Below, piece after piece: positions 46,500 to 55,959 of a DNA stretch of 64,000 nucleotides (its first letter is position 1; each line of letters begins with the position of its first letter). Below the pieces are notes generated by a model that was not told where the DNA came from, did no database searches, and saw nothing but the letters and a program-made list of their open reading frames with translations. Origin of the DNA: Tritrichomonas musculus. Lineage: Eukaryota > Parabasalia > Tritrichomonadida > Tritrichomonadidae. The stretch is from NCBI GenBank assembly GCA_039105265.1, contig JAPFFF010000044.1:434001-498000 (forward strand), written 5' to 3'. The position numbers and the translations under genes were made by a program.

Positions 46500-46739
46500 A
46501 TGACATATCAGAACGCCCAACTCAAGAACACCGGTAATGACGAAGGTGATGTCCTAAAATTCTTCCAATCAAAACTTCGAAATCTCATTGCATACAATGG
46601 TGGTGATCATACATTTGGATGGTTTACAGAAGATGTTGATGATAAAGATGCTCCCATGCCAATTGGAACCAAAACGAAAATCAAATGGACACATCAAGGT
46701 CATACCATAGAGAGTAAGGGTGTTGATTTGGTGGGGTGA
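46500..46739 (+). pseudogene. Major capsid protein gene fragment
   Basis: A short frame whose MTYQNAQLKN, FFQSKLRNLIAYNGG and FGWFTEDVDDKDAP segments line up with the N-terminus of the MCP at 823-2775 (MRYRNERAHN; DTFQKMRNIINVNDG; FSFRTVDCHDQPAP). It matches only this part of the family, so the capsid gene of this element is broken. Position, divergent from the pVI-like gene and after a CTTTTTTAATG upstream motif, is as in the first element. Confidence 0.6.
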
Positions 46740-47230
46740 GATAAAATTGAAAATTGACGGTCGCCACTTTGAATCTTCATTTTAGAATTTACATCTTTGA
46801 TCTTGTTTTAGTAGTATATATGAGTCGGTTTCCGCAGGGCTAAAGCCCCACGTCAACACGACTAATGAATAAAAATAATATGAACTTATTGTTTGACATC
46901 AATTGATGTTCATTTATTGGTCAACTCATTTAATTCATCTTCAAGTTGATGCAGTTTGTGTTTATTTATTATTCCTAATATATTTATACTTGTTTTATAT
47001 TGTTTTTAGAATTTGCGAAAATAAAAAATTATTTTTAAAAAATATTTGTATATAGCAAAGATAAAAAATATTATTATTATTTAATTCTGAAATCGGGGCG
47101 AGACCGAAACGACATCGAGACAAGCTGGAACGTAGCCAGTTCTGGTAGTCAATGAGAATGCTAAAGGTCATCAGAAACGTTGTCGAACGCCTGAAAAGCT
47201 AGCTGGTTAGGAAAAAAATTTTATTTATAA
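46740..47230. other. Noncoding gap with hairpins
   Basis: No gene seen. Holds a GGGC-TAAA-GCCC hairpin (46837-46848) in a CCGCAGG...GTCAAC context reminiscent of the dispersed palindromes, a very AT-rich part (46960-47090) and a GC-richer patch (47095-47210) containing a short inverted repeat, CTGGAACGTAGCCAG. Confidence 0.4.
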
Positions 47231-47855
47231 AGAACCATGTTGTTGTTGAAAAATCTTGTTGTTGAAGAACCATGTTGTTGTTGAAAAACCTTGTTGTTGT
47301 TGAAGAACCATGTTGTTGAAGAACCATGTTGTTGTTGAAGAACCATGTTGTTGAAGAACCATGTTGTTGTTGAAAAACCTTGTTGTTGTTGAAGAACCAT
47401 GTTGTTGAAAAATCTTGTTGTTGTTGAAGAACCATGTTGTTGTTGAAGAACCATGTTGTTGTTGAAAAACCTTGTTGTTGTTGAAGAACCATGTTGTTGA
47501 AAAATCTTGTTGTTGTTGAAGAACCATGTTGTTGTTGAAGAACCATGTTGTTGAAGAACCATGTTGTTGAAGAACCATGTTGTTGTTGAAGAACCATGTT
47601 GTTGAAAAATCTTGTTGTTGTTGAAGAACCATGTTGTTGAAGAACCATGTTGTTGTTGAAAAACCTTGTTGTTGTTGAAGAACCATGTTGTTGAAAAATC
47701 TTGTTGTTGTTGAAGAACCATGTTGTTGTTGAAGAACCATGTTGTTGAAGAACCATGTTGTTGAAGAACCATGTTGTTGTTGAAAAATCTTGTTGTTGAA
47801 GAACCATGTTGTTGTTGAAAATCTTGTTGTTATTGTTGAATATCTTGTTGATGAC
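47231..47855. repeat. Minisatellite of GAAGAACCATGTTGTTG-type units
   Basis: About 620 bp of two alternating words, GAAGAACCATG and GAAAAA(T/C)CTTG, separated by GTTGTTG or TTGTTGTTG. All three minus-strand frames stay open through it simply because the units lack stop codons in those frames; none is a gene. Confidence 0.85.
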
Positions 47856-47985
47856 TCATGTGATACCTTTTATTTAGTGTGATACCTTTTTTCTCATGTG
47901 ATACCTTTTATCTCATGTGATACCTTTTTTCTCATGTGATACCTATTTCCTCATGTGATACTAATTGTTTCATATGATACATATC
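47854..47985. repeat. Tandem repeat of CATGTGATACCTTTT units
   Basis: About seven imperfect 16-19-bp copies of (T)CATGTGATACCTTTT(T), directly after the minisatellite and before the 154-aa gene. The last copies drift (CATATGATACATAT). Confidence 0.75.
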
Positions 47986-48012
47986 ATTAAATTTATTTTT
48001 ATTTTTAATTAA

Positions 48013-48477
48013 ATGAAAATGTCAACACCAAAGGTTTATGATTACATCAATTCATTGATTGATATGCTGGATGAAACAGAGAAGTTTAAACAATGTGATT
48101 TCTCAATATTGTGTGATAGATATCCAATACCAAGTGGAAAGGCTACATATAAAGCTAAAGTGATGTACATATCATTGAAGAACAAAGAGAATGAATTCAA
48201 ACGATTCTATCATGATAAGATTGTTGAACTCGGTCTTGAATACATAACACTTACATCAAATGTTAGAAGAAGAATATCAACAACATCCATTGAATTCTTC
48301 GTTGAAGGTTCAAGTGAAGAACAATCATTCAAAGAATATAAGTATTATAATTACAGCATAAGGAAAGCAACAGATAAGAAAACAAAGGAATTGATTGAAC
48401 AAATGAGACAAAAATATAATATCAATACACCACAGCTGTTTGTTGGTGTTCAACAACAAATTGTATTAGATGAATGA
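48013..48477 (+). CDS. Conserved element protein (154 aa), remnant element
   Basis: Counterpart of 4604-5080 and 56602-57051: VYDYINSLIDMLDE, FSILCDRYPI, LTSNVRRRIS, EFFVEG, YYNYSI and TPQLFVG. Its frame is whole and its start follows TTATTTTTATTTTTAATTAA. Its 3' end meets the convergent ATPase fragment at ~48470-48640, reproducing the gene pair of the first element, so this is probably a piece of a further element of that type lying between two others. Confidence 0.6.
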   Translation: MKMSTPKVYDYINSLIDMLDETEKFKQCDFSILCDRYPIPSGKATYKAKVMYISLKNKENEFKRFYHDKIVELGLEYITLTSNVRRRISTTSIEFFVEGSSEEQSFKEYKYYNYSIRKATDKKTKELIEQMRQKYNINTPQLFVGVQQQIVLDE

Positions 48478-48640
48478 AAGGTTATTAGTTCGAACATTGA
48501 TTAAAACGAATTGATGTGCTTTCATTGTTCTGTATCGATTCCATAGCTCTTCGAAATCTATTGGAAATGGAACTTGTTGATATATGTAGCCGAGTTTCTG
48601 TCGTGAATAACAGTAGTATAGTATAGGCTGGGATTCATTC
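48468..48640 (-). pseudogene. Packaging ATPase gene fragment
   Basis: Read on the minus strand this stretch encodes SRQKLGYIYQQVPFP, DFEELWNRYRTM and HQFVLINV, matching the C-terminal end of the ATPase at 3618-4607 (SRQKLNYIYQQVSIP, EFEELWQKYRTL, HDFILVNT). It is nearer to that enzyme than to the other two in the window. Only this end of the family is present here. Confidence 0.6.
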
Positions 48641-49080
48641 TTCACCCAAGCCTACACTGCTCGCCACCAAGCTCAGGTACGCCTTCGCTTGGGCCTCGCT
48701 ACCCGGCCAAATACCCTCTGAAAACCTATTGTAAGTACACACTCTCTACTTTCACTATTCTACCAATGTCATTTCCAAGGTATGGAGTAGTTTTTGAGCT
48801 TTCTAATGGTGTTTTTTGAATTCTACACCCGAAAATACGGTATTTCTTGTATAGGCACGACCCCGAAAAATTGAGTTTTGATTGAGTTAATATTTTCTCT
48901 CAAATATTTTTATGCCAAAAGTATATTTTTTTCTCTCAAATATTTTGAAAAGATTTTATAAAAATATTCTTAAAAAGTTAACTAGACATCAAGATATTTT
49001 AATATTATTTTTCTCTTTTTGAATATAAATTTATTAATTTTTCAAAATTTTTGTTCCACTTTTTGAATTTAAATTTTTGT

Positions 49081-49150
49081 ATTGCGCAATATTGCACTAC
49101 ATTGCACTTCATTGCACTACATTGCGCATTAATGCTCAGTAATGCGCATT
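49081..49150. repeat. Short 10-bp satellite
   Basis: Six or seven imperfect copies of ATTGC(A/G)C(T/A)(A/T)C in an otherwise AT-rich gap. Confidence 0.65.
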
Positions 49151-49507
49151 ACTGAATTTCCAAAATTTTCATCAAATTTGAGAAATAAAATTTTTTCCTT
49201 TAAAATTATAATATTTGTGAAAGAAAATTTTATTAATAAATTGATAGATAAAATTTTTTATTATTTTTACAAGTTTATGGTTATAATTTATTAAAATTAA
49301 TTTTTATAAAAAATGTCGGACTTTCTATTTTTCGAACCATGTAACTTTCCACCAAATATTTCCATTGAGCTATGACCCCATACAAGAATATTTTTGGATG
49401 GTTTATTTTTAAAACTAAATTCTGAATATATTATTTGAGTTATTACAATATATTTCAATATTTATTTGGTTTTATATTTATTCAAAATCGAGTTTCCATC
49501 TTTGTCT

Positions 49508-49579
49508 ATGCGTGTGTCGTAATGGTTAAACTCCCTACCTAACATCCTAGGTTCGACATATATCCGGAACGCATTTTTT
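49508..49579 (+). ncRNA. tRNA-like Pol III-type unit 3
   Basis: Closed by ATGCGT (49508-49513) and its exact reverse complement ACGCAT (49569-49574), 67 nt apart, close to tRNA length. Inside are an A-box-like GTCGTAATGGTTAAAC, an anticodon-arm-like segment and a B-box-like GGTTCGACA, and the unit ends in six T. T-stem pairing is poor. Third of three such units. Confidence 0.4.
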
Positions 49580-49859
49580 CTGAGTTATGAGAAAGAGTGG
49601 ACTTTGAGTGAAATCTGTGAAAACTTGGATTTGTGGCCAAGTTGTGAGTTGTTCGTTAACAATTATTCCGCAAACAAAAAACTTATTGAGTTAAGTTTCC
49701 ATCTTCCTGATCGAGGCCATTAACTTCCCCTAGTTAACGGACGGCTCCTTTCAATAAGGATTTCATTTGAAGTAGATCTCTTTTATAAGTAATTCAGAAA
49801 AAGGCCTCTCAGGGTTGGTTTTTGCACTTTTGTTTTTATATTTTAATATTTTTATAAAA

Positions 49860-51170
49860 ATGTATCCAACACTTAATCCCGCAGAAGAAACAACACCTAT
49901 ACCAATTGAATATGCTTACTTTTTAGAAGATGGAGAACAAGACCCAAGCAAACCTAATCGATATTACTTTAATTTTCCTCAAGAATGGTGTACTTCGAAT
50001 AGAGGGGAATCAATTGTAGGCGTAAGAAGTATTTATTTAATGGCTCGAAGAAGAAAATTAGAATTTGATTTTAGCATTCGAAAATATTTGAGGAAGGACT
50101 TTGATGAAAAGGTAAAGGAAGAAAAGGCAAAGGATAAAAATAAAAAAATAAATAATGACGAAATATATGACAAATTACCAAAAAAATCAAAAATAGAATT
50201 AACAATCCATGTTATATCTTGGTTATCGACTGATAATGATATGAGAAAAATATTTGATGATATAAATGACCAATTAGATAAAGTATTTAATACATATAAT
50301 GAAGCATTCTTAAAAGATTGTAAAGTAACAGCTGATTCTTGGAATAAAATATTGGAACAATATAAAGCTATCACCAAAGAATATATTAATCCATTATTTG
50401 GACGTTTCTATTTTGTGAAAGATGTGTTAACATTTCTATTTAATGCCCGAGAAAAGTATCAAGAATATAAAACAAAAATCGATAATTGGTTTAAAGAGCA
50501 TGAAGAAAATATTATTCCGCTCTTTCGCCAAGATAAGATTGATAGAAGCCGAAACGATTTTCAAATGGATGGATATTATGATTATGATAAGAAAGCATTT
50601 ATTGAAACCATTTTTTCACCACAGAACTTAGAAAAGAATACAATTTCCAAACCATCATTTATATATATGGCACCAGAGATAACCGATTATGAACCTACAC
50701 CTACACCAACACCTACACCAAAACCAATACCAGGGGAAAATGATTTTGTCGAATTAGGTCTATACTATGTTGATTTCAAGATTAATTTTATAGAAAGTAA
50801 TAGAACAGATTCTAACTATAAGAATACTGATTTTGCTGATTTATTTAATATAGGAGATAAACCATACCAAAATAATCCTGATGATTTTAATGATAAATGG
50901 TGCAGAAGATTAGATTTTAAAAATATTTGGGATAGACATTCGTGTAAAGTATATTCATCAATAGCTGAGCAATCAAATAAATATTATTTAGGTAATAGTC
51001 AAATATACTTCAGTCCTATCAAGTACTTCAAACTGAACTCAACTGATCAACGATTTTGGATAGAATTATATTCAGGGCGTCATAATAATATTCCTGTTCT
51101 GGTACCAAACAATGAATCATTTGTCATTGAAATGCAATTATTACCATTTAAGAAGATGCTTTACATTTAA
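49860..51170 (+). CDS. Putative structural (minor capsid-like) protein
   Basis: A 436-residue protein. The start (IEYAYFLEDG, then NRYYFNFPQEWCTSNRGESIVGVR) and the end (FWIELYSGRHNNIPVLVPNNESFVIEMQLLPF) are beta-rich and look like two halves of a capsid-type fold, separated by a charged helical insert (residues ~70-230) and a TPTPTPTPKP linker. The 'GVRSIY' strand recalls virion proteins of Polintons, but I cannot place it firmly. ATG 49860 is chosen over the open frame from 49815 because the upstream T-rich motif (AATATTTTTATAA) lies between. First gene of the integrase-ATPase-MCP run, with an 11-bp gap to the integrase. Confidence 0.5.
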   Translation: MYPTLNPAEETTPIPIEYAYFLEDGEQDPSKPNRYYFNFPQEWCTSNRGESIVGVRSIYLMARRRKLEFDFSIRKYLRKDFDEKVKEEKAKDKNKKINNDEIYDKLPKKSKIELTIHVISWLSTDNDMRKIFDDINDQLDKVFNTYNEAFLKDCKVTADSWNKILEQYKAITKEYINPLFGRFYFVKDVLTFLFNAREKYQEYKTKIDNWFKEHEENIIPLFRQDKIDRSRNDFQMDGYYDYDKKAFIETIFSPQNLEKNTISKPSFIYMAPEITDYEPTPTPTPTPKPIPGENDFVELGLYYVDFKINFIESNRTDSNYKNTDFADLFNIGDKPYQNNPDDFNDKWCRRLDFKNIWDRHSCKVYSSIAEQSNKYYLGNSQIYFSPIKYFKLNSTDQRFWIELYSGRHNNIPVLVPNNESFVIEMQLLPFKKMLYI

Positions 51171-51181
51171 GACTAATTTAA

Positions 51182-52267
51182 ATGAACAAAAAGCATTTTA
51201 AGACAATTAATGAGCTTCATTCTTTTTTTCCTTGGAGATCTGCCTCTAAATTTGTTCCACTCGCAAAACGATATGGATTCACAGAAGAAGCCGCATTAGA
51301 TTATTTAAGGAAGATAGTACATGATGTTAAGGTACCAAAGGCAAAGTTTATGAATATCTATTCTAAACACTCTGGGGGATATCAAATGGACACATTCATC
51401 AATGATAAGACAAAGGATGGTCTCAACTATTTGATGCTAATTAATATTAACACAAGAAAAGCATATTGTTATCCAATGAAGGGGAAAGGTGCAAAAGAAG
51501 TAGTCAAGGCATTAAATAAATTTTTTGAGGACGAGCCAGATGTCTATTCGATAACATCAGACCAGGATGCTGCTTACTTGTCCAATGATGTATTACAGTT
51601 GATGAAGACCAAAAATATTGTTTACACTACTACCGAGGATAATAATCATAATGTACTAGGTATCATAAATAGGTTCATGAGAACGATTAGAGACATGGTA
51701 GGCGAGAACAGGTTCATCAATGAGAAAGAAATGGATAGTTTAATAGATTCATACAACAATTCTCCCCACAGGTCATTGGACTATAAGATACCAAACGAGA
51801 TGACAGAGAAAGATGAAAAAGAATATGTAAAAACCAAGTCGCAAAACAATCCATATGACTTTAAACCAAATGATAGAGTTAGAATTATTCAGGCTAAGGA
51901 GCCATTTTCGAAGCGCAGGAACAAGGTAAGCAAGGAAGCATATATAGTTGATTCAAAGGCTGGGAACCAATTTATAATTAAGTCCAAAGATGAGTCAATA
52001 GACAAACTCCCTGGTTATAGGTTAATCAAGACACAAAACAAAAATATTGCACAAACACTTAAGGGAGGCAAGAGAGGTATTGTGGAGAAGATTATTTCTT
52101 ATGATACAACAAAGAACAAATATAAAATTAAATACAGCGAAGGTACAGAAGACATCATACCGGCTAAAAATTTACGAGAAGGTGCTCCAACAAAGCTATC
52201 TAATCTTGAAGTGGATTACTGGTCAAAGAAGAAAAATATACCCAACAATATAAAGAAATGGATTTAA
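51182..52267 (+). CDS. Integrase, retroviral-type (rve), Polinton-like
   Basis: A 361-residue integrase. Core at about residues 55-215: the YQMDTFIND strand, LMLININTRKAYCYPM, ITSDQDAAYL, then the LGIINRFMRTIRDM helix and YNNSPHRSLDYKIP, all standing where they do in the integrase at 32311-34176. Residues 230-275 are an SH3-like tail (NDRVRIIQAKEPFSKR), and a second tudor/chromo-like fold follows (GIVEKIISYDTTKNKYKIKY). Chromatin-reading tails of this type are known in Maverick integrases. It lies 10 bp before the ATPase gene, on the same strand. Confidence 0.8.
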   Translation: MNKKHFKTINELHSFFPWRSASKFVPLAKRYGFTEEAALDYLRKIVHDVKVPKAKFMNIYSKHSGGYQMDTFINDKTKDGLNYLMLININTRKAYCYPMKGKGAKEVVKALNKFFEDEPDVYSITSDQDAAYLSNDVLQLMKTKNIVYTTTEDNNHNVLGIINRFMRTIRDMVGENRFINEKEMDSLIDSYNNSPHRSLDYKIPNEMTEKDEKEYVKTKSQNNPYDFKPNDRVRIIQAKEPFSKRRNKVSKEAYIVDSKAGNQFIIKSKDESIDKLPGYRLIKTQNKNIAQTLKGGKRGIVEKIISYDTTKNKYKIKYSEGTEDIIPAKNLREGAPTKLSNLEVDYWSKKKNIPNNIKKWI

Positions 52268-52277
52268 CCACAAATAA

Positions 52278-53132
52278 ATGTCTAAACAAATAATGAAAGA
52301 AGTGGAATCCTTAATCCAAAAGACAATGAAGAAGAACCAGAAAGAGATAGAGGCAGCACTGATGAAACCATTCCATCCTTCCTATCCTTTTAGTACGAAT
52401 GGAATTTATTTTCTTATTGGTAAACCAGGTGCAGGTAAGAGTTATTGGTTGTGGAAACACATACTAATTACTGAACGTCTATTTAAGCATCCGTACTATC
52501 AAAAAATAATATTTTGCTCAAGTTCTGGAAAAGCAGACAAAACGGCTGAGGCAATGAGTAAAGAGGTAAAGACACCAATAGTATATCTTAATGAAGCCCA
52601 ATTGATGGATTACCTAAAGAAACACCTCAAAAGAAAAATAAAATATTATGCAATGGTTAAACATGTATTATCAAAAATGAAGGAAACAAATGAAGAAATG
52701 CAGAGACTTATAAACAAGCACTCCCTCCAAGAAATAGATGATAGAATAGTATATATAGCCAATAAGTTAGTAAAATACCAAACCTCTTCTTACCCATATA
52801 ACACACTAATAATATTGGATGACTGTGCAGGAAGCGATTTGTTAACACATAATAATACTGAATTCCTTAGACTATTAACCAAGACAAGACATTATAATAT
52901 TACCTGCATCATGGCTATTCAGACAATCAGATTCGTACACATAAATGCAAAAAGATTGGCCACGGATATCATATGCTATAGTGGATACTCAGAAGAAGAT
53001 TTTACTTCTTTGCTTCAACAAACAAATAACAACCTTAATATCAAGAAGACGGTAAAAGAATATTTACAGCATAGAGATCTTCATTCAAAATTTATTATGA
53101 ACATAACCGCCAATAAATATTACTTTGACTGA
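52278..53132 (+). CDS. DNA-packaging ATPase, FtsK/HerA-type
   Basis: A 284-residue ATPase. IYFLIGKPGAGKSYW is the strand plus Walker A loop (Lys54); TLIILDDCAGSD is Walker B; a TKTRHYNITCIMAIQTIR segment follows as in viral packaging ATPases of the A32-like group. A helical insert with LKKHLKRKIKYY lies at residues ~105-150. This is the most canonical of the three ATPases here. It is flanked by the integrase and the pVI-like gene in one head-to-tail run. Confidence 0.8.
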   Translation: MSKQIMKEVESLIQKTMKKNQKEIEAALMKPFHPSYPFSTNGIYFLIGKPGAGKSYWLWKHILITERLFKHPYYQKIIFCSSSGKADKTAEAMSKEVKTPIVYLNEAQLMDYLKKHLKRKIKYYAMVKHVLSKMKETNEEMQRLINKHSLQEIDDRIVYIANKLVKYQTSSYPYNTLIILDDCAGSDLLTHNNTEFLRLLTKTRHYNITCIMAIQTIRFVHINAKRLATDIICYSGYSEEDFTSLLQQTNNNLNIKKTVKEYLQHRDLHSKFIMNITANKYYFD

Positions 53133-53144
53133 TATTAAAAGACA

Positions 53145-53648
53145 ATGGAAGCAGTTTCTGATACAGGAAGGATTGAACAAAATTCTGGTGGTGGATTTTT
53201 TAATCGTGCATGGAATTCGGTAAAATCTGGTGTTGGTAAAGTAGGCAAATTCATTGGTGATAGTGCAGTTGGTAAAGTTGGTAAATGGGCTTGGAAAAAT
53301 AAGGCACCAATATTAAATACTATAGGAGGAGCAACACAAGCTTTGGGAACAATAACGGGTAATCCAGCAGCAATAGGTATAGGTAAAGGATTGACGACAA
53401 TAGCAAGTGGAATAAGAGAAGGAGAAGTAAAGGCAGCATTAGAAAAGAATATAGCAGAAAGACAACCTAATCCGTTAGGCAGTAATGTAGCTCAATCATA
53501 TTTCCCACGCATTTATTATGGAAGGAAGCCAGCTGCTTATAAAATATATCAGAACAGAAGTAAATATGTGGACGAAGCAGAAGCACATATAGCGAAATTG
53601 AATAAAAGAAAGAGAAAGAAATCAAGAAAAACAAAGAAAACTCAATAA
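53145..53648 (+). CDS. Gly/Lys-rich pVI-like virion protein
   Basis: A 167-residue protein with amphipathic, Gly-rich repeats (GKVGKFIGDSAVGKVGKWAW), a small hydrophobic centre (TIGGATQALGTITGNPAAIG), a conserved-looking SYFPRIYYGRKP segment and a strongly basic C-terminus (KLNKRKRKKSRKTKK). It corresponds by build and context to the smaller proteins at 524-775 and 46081-46428 but is longer. A DNA-binding, membrane-active inner capsid protein fits best; this is inference. Confidence 0.55.
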   Translation: MEAVSDTGRIEQNSGGGFFNRAWNSVKSGVGKVGKFIGDSAVGKVGKWAWKNKAPILNTIGGATQALGTITGNPAAIGIGKGLTTIASGIREGEVKAALEKNIAERQPNPLGSNVAQSYFPRIYYGRKPAAYKIYQNRSKYVDEAEAHIAKLNKRKRKKSRKTKKTQ

Positions 53649-53679
53649 AACTCAATAAAATGATTTTTTTATCAATTAA

Positions 53680-54243
53680 ATGTCTAAGCATTTGACAGGA
53701 TCAAAAAGATTACAAGTAATACAGAACTGGCTTAATGGTCGTGAGGACCCTGATTGGGATGTGCTTCCTACCAAAAAAGAAAACAAATATATAGTAAAAA
53801 GAAGAGAGCAACCATTAACAAAACCACCACCTGAACCATTAACTAAAACAGAAACGATTGAAGAAAAAGTTGTTGGTCAGAATTCCGACCCACCTGAGGA
53901 AATACCAAAACCCAAAAAACCAATAATAGAAGAACAACCAAAACAAGTATATGATCCAACAATAAATATAGAAATACTAAACCAATTAAAGCTATTAGGT
54001 GAAGAGTTTAAAAACGAAAGGGCTAAGAAAGAACAGAAGAAAATGATAAAAGATGTAATACAAAAACAAATGAGAAAACCATATTATCCACAGTATACTC
54101 AGCCACAATACATAAACGCCTTGAGCCAAGAAGTCCAAGAACCAAATCAAATAGAAGACGAATCAGAAGAGGAACCAATACCAGTAATCCCACCTCAACC
54201 TATTCGTAGAAGGCGAAATAATATTTTCTCTGATATGATTTAA
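53680..54243 (+). CDS. Proline-rich element protein
   Basis: A 187-residue protein. The N-terminus has a short motif-like domain (LQVIQNWLNGREDPDWDVLP, then KENKYIVKRRE); residues 45-105 are Pro/Lys/Glu-rich; a helical stretch follows (NQLKLLGEEFKNERAKKEQKK), then a Tyr/Pro/Gln segment and an acidic end with IPPQPIRRRRNN. Between the pVI-like and MCP genes it is probably a capsid-assembly or scaffold protein. The start follows GATTTTTTTATCAATTAA. No counterpart was recognised in the other elements. Confidence 0.5.
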   Translation: MSKHLTGSKRLQVIQNWLNGREDPDWDVLPTKKENKYIVKRREQPLTKPPPEPLTKTETIEEKVVGQNSDPPEEIPKPKKPIIEEQPKQVYDPTINIEILNQLKLLGEEFKNERAKKEQKKMIKDVIQKQMRKPYYPQYTQPQYINALSQEVQEPNQIEDESEEEPIPVIPPQPIRRRRNNIFSDMI

Positions 54244-54274
54244 TTTGCTTTTGTTATTTTTCTCAAAAGAAAAT

Positions 54275-55888
54275 ATGTTAAATCCAGAAATTGAACTAAG
54301 GACGTCAGCTGAAACATGTACCCAAATTGCTAGCTATTTTGATATTGTTGATAATTGTATAGCCTTGTCTGATACCAACAAGCAATACACAATTAGTCCT
54401 CAAACATCTTATTCTCCATCGCCTCCAATTCATAAAGGTTCATATACAAGTGCAATTATATCACCTAACACAAACAATACAGCAGACATATATAATGGAT
54501 TTATTAGAGCTGATATGGAGGTAAAGATTAAAGAGGCTGCTGGCAGTACGATTACGGCAGTAGAAGGCGATGGATATCATTTTAATAAAGTATGGTTTGG
54601 TTTCAAGGATGCTAGAGATGCTGTTGAGAAATATGAAATAGTAGCTAACGGAATAACGATATATACCCAGAACTTTGGTTGTGAAGAATCGTTCTTAACT
54701 GCATGTTGTGCGAATGAAACAACAAAGAGAGCAGATGTATATTCAAAGGCTAGACATAAAGATATATGGAATGGTAAATCAGGCAGCAGAACAGGATTTA
54801 TTGTTGATTGGGCAGAAAAATGGGAAGACAAAACATATAAAATTCACCTAAAGATTGATTTAAGAAGGTTCTTACCATTATCAAATATTAAATACCTTCC
54901 AGCATTCGCAGGCAAAATTGAACTCCGATTATTCTTTTCATGTGCTGGTATGGTATGTTGTCCTATGGGTCCAGGAAAAGCGTTCGAATATGATCATATC
55001 GTCAATTCAAAATATAAATTAAATGAAATTACTAATGAATTTATCCCAATTGGTGAACCAATTAAAATGTATACTGATAAACCAACTGCTAAAGATGGAG
55101 TAACAGAACTTAAAGTAGAAGATAAAACATTTCAGGAAGTTGATTACTCCGTTACTGAGTGTTCATCTATTATCCCTTGCTTTGGTATAGAGGATAATAT
55201 TTACTCTAGTCTAGTACAACGATATGCAGACCCAACTCATCCACTAACATTTCCAACCCAAACGATATCTATTTACACTACTACTACTCCATTAAAGAAC
55301 CCTAATGATAAGACTACTTGCACAATCACTCCTCGCTTTGTTGACTCAATTTACTTATTATTTCCTGTGAAGCATACTCATCATACATACTTTAAGAATC
55401 CTAACTTTAAGTCCTTCCAATTAAACTGTGGAGGTTATGGTAACATTCCTGCAAAGCCATTTGGCACTACAGATGAATACCCAGAGTTCTTAGAATATTG
55501 TCAGAACGCAATGAACGTGAATGGAGGACAAAGTGGTTTTAATAAGGAAGTGGTAAACAGTTTAACTCATTGTGATAGAGATAAGACTACTAATAAACCT
55601 AAATTTGGTTATTCGATTGGAATTTATTCAAATGACAAGAGTAGTTTCTTTATCGGATTACCTACAGAAACTGATAATACATATCAACAAGGATTAACCT
55701 CTTTGTCACCTATTAATTTTGAAATAAATGTAACACAAGAAACTGGTGACAATACATATGCAAAAGCTACTCAAACCCCACCTTTAATTTGTCTCTTATT
55801 TGATTCATCTATATCTATCTTAGTTCAACCGAATGGCATGCCACCTTTAGTTCGCTTGGGCAATTATGATCTGACCTCAAGGGATTAA
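54275..55888 (+). CDS. Major capsid protein, double-jelly-roll, Polinton-like
   Basis: A 537-residue MCP. Shared with 823-2775: the N-terminal SPSPPIHKGSYTS segment, YNGFIRADMEVKI strand, VWFGFKDARDAVEKYEIVANG, then QNFGCEESF and the helix-rich loop before FIVDWAEKWEDK. The second jelly roll begins near residue 290 (SVTECSSIIPCFGI) and includes SIYLLFPVKHTHHTYF, matching MSLLFPKHHNDLTVF in the other MCP. The pattern matches Polinton MCPs, which build pseudo-hexameric capsomers. ATG 54275 is preferred over the open frame at 54245 since GTTATTTTTCTC lies between. Confidence 0.8.
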   Translation: MLNPEIELRTSAETCTQIASYFDIVDNCIALSDTNKQYTISPQTSYSPSPPIHKGSYTSAIISPNTNNTADIYNGFIRADMEVKIKEAAGSTITAVEGDGYHFNKVWFGFKDARDAVEKYEIVANGITIYTQNFGCEESFLTACCANETTKRADVYSKARHKDIWNGKSGSRTGFIVDWAEKWEDKTYKIHLKIDLRRFLPLSNIKYLPAFAGKIELRLFFSCAGMVCCPMGPGKAFEYDHIVNSKYKLNEITNEFIPIGEPIKMYTDKPTAKDGVTELKVEDKTFQEVDYSVTECSSIIPCFGIEDNIYSSLVQRYADPTHPLTFPTQTISIYTTTTPLKNPNDKTTCTITPRFVDSIYLLFPVKHTHHTYFKNPNFKSFQLNCGGYGNIPAKPFGTTDEYPEFLEYCQNAMNVNGGQSGFNKEVVNSLTHCDRDKTTNKPKFGYSIGIYSNDKSSFFIGLPTETDNTYQQGLTSLSPINFEINVTQETGDNTYAKATQTPPLICLLFDSSISILVQPNGMPPLVRLGNYDLTSRD

Positions 55889-55959
55889 GTAACAAAAATA
55901 ATTGCGTCTTTCTAATTTAATTTTATTTTTTTTTTATTATCACTATACATAAATACAAA

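Larger units (their letters stand above)
24090..46739. mobile_element. Maverick/Polinton-like element with PolB-primase fusion
   Basis: A second large-PolB element: fibre-like genes C and D, PolB with primase-like tail, integrase, packaging ATPase, small virion proteins, conserved accessory genes and an MCP fragment. The MCP locus shows the element is broken; most other genes look whole. Terminal inverted repeats were not found, and the limits follow the outermost genes. Gene order differs from the element at 1-20 kb, but ten or so gene families are shared. Codon choice is more AT-rich here. Confidence 0.65.
48641..49859. other. 1.2-kb noncoding gap before the third element
   Basis: No gene found. 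A GC-rich patch (48650-48720) is followed by very AT-rich sequence (48860-49480) containing a 10-bp satellite (ATTGCACTAC type, 49081-49150). tRNA-like unit 3 lies at 49508-49579, and GGTTTTTGCA at 49817. One end of the third element probably lies here, but I could not identify terminal inverted repeats. Confidence 0.4.

Noticed and set aside
47199-47807. Three long minus-strand frames (171-202 aa) through the satellite
   Set aside because: They follow only from repeat units without stop codons; protein is low-complexity STTTWFFNN-type and has no start motif.
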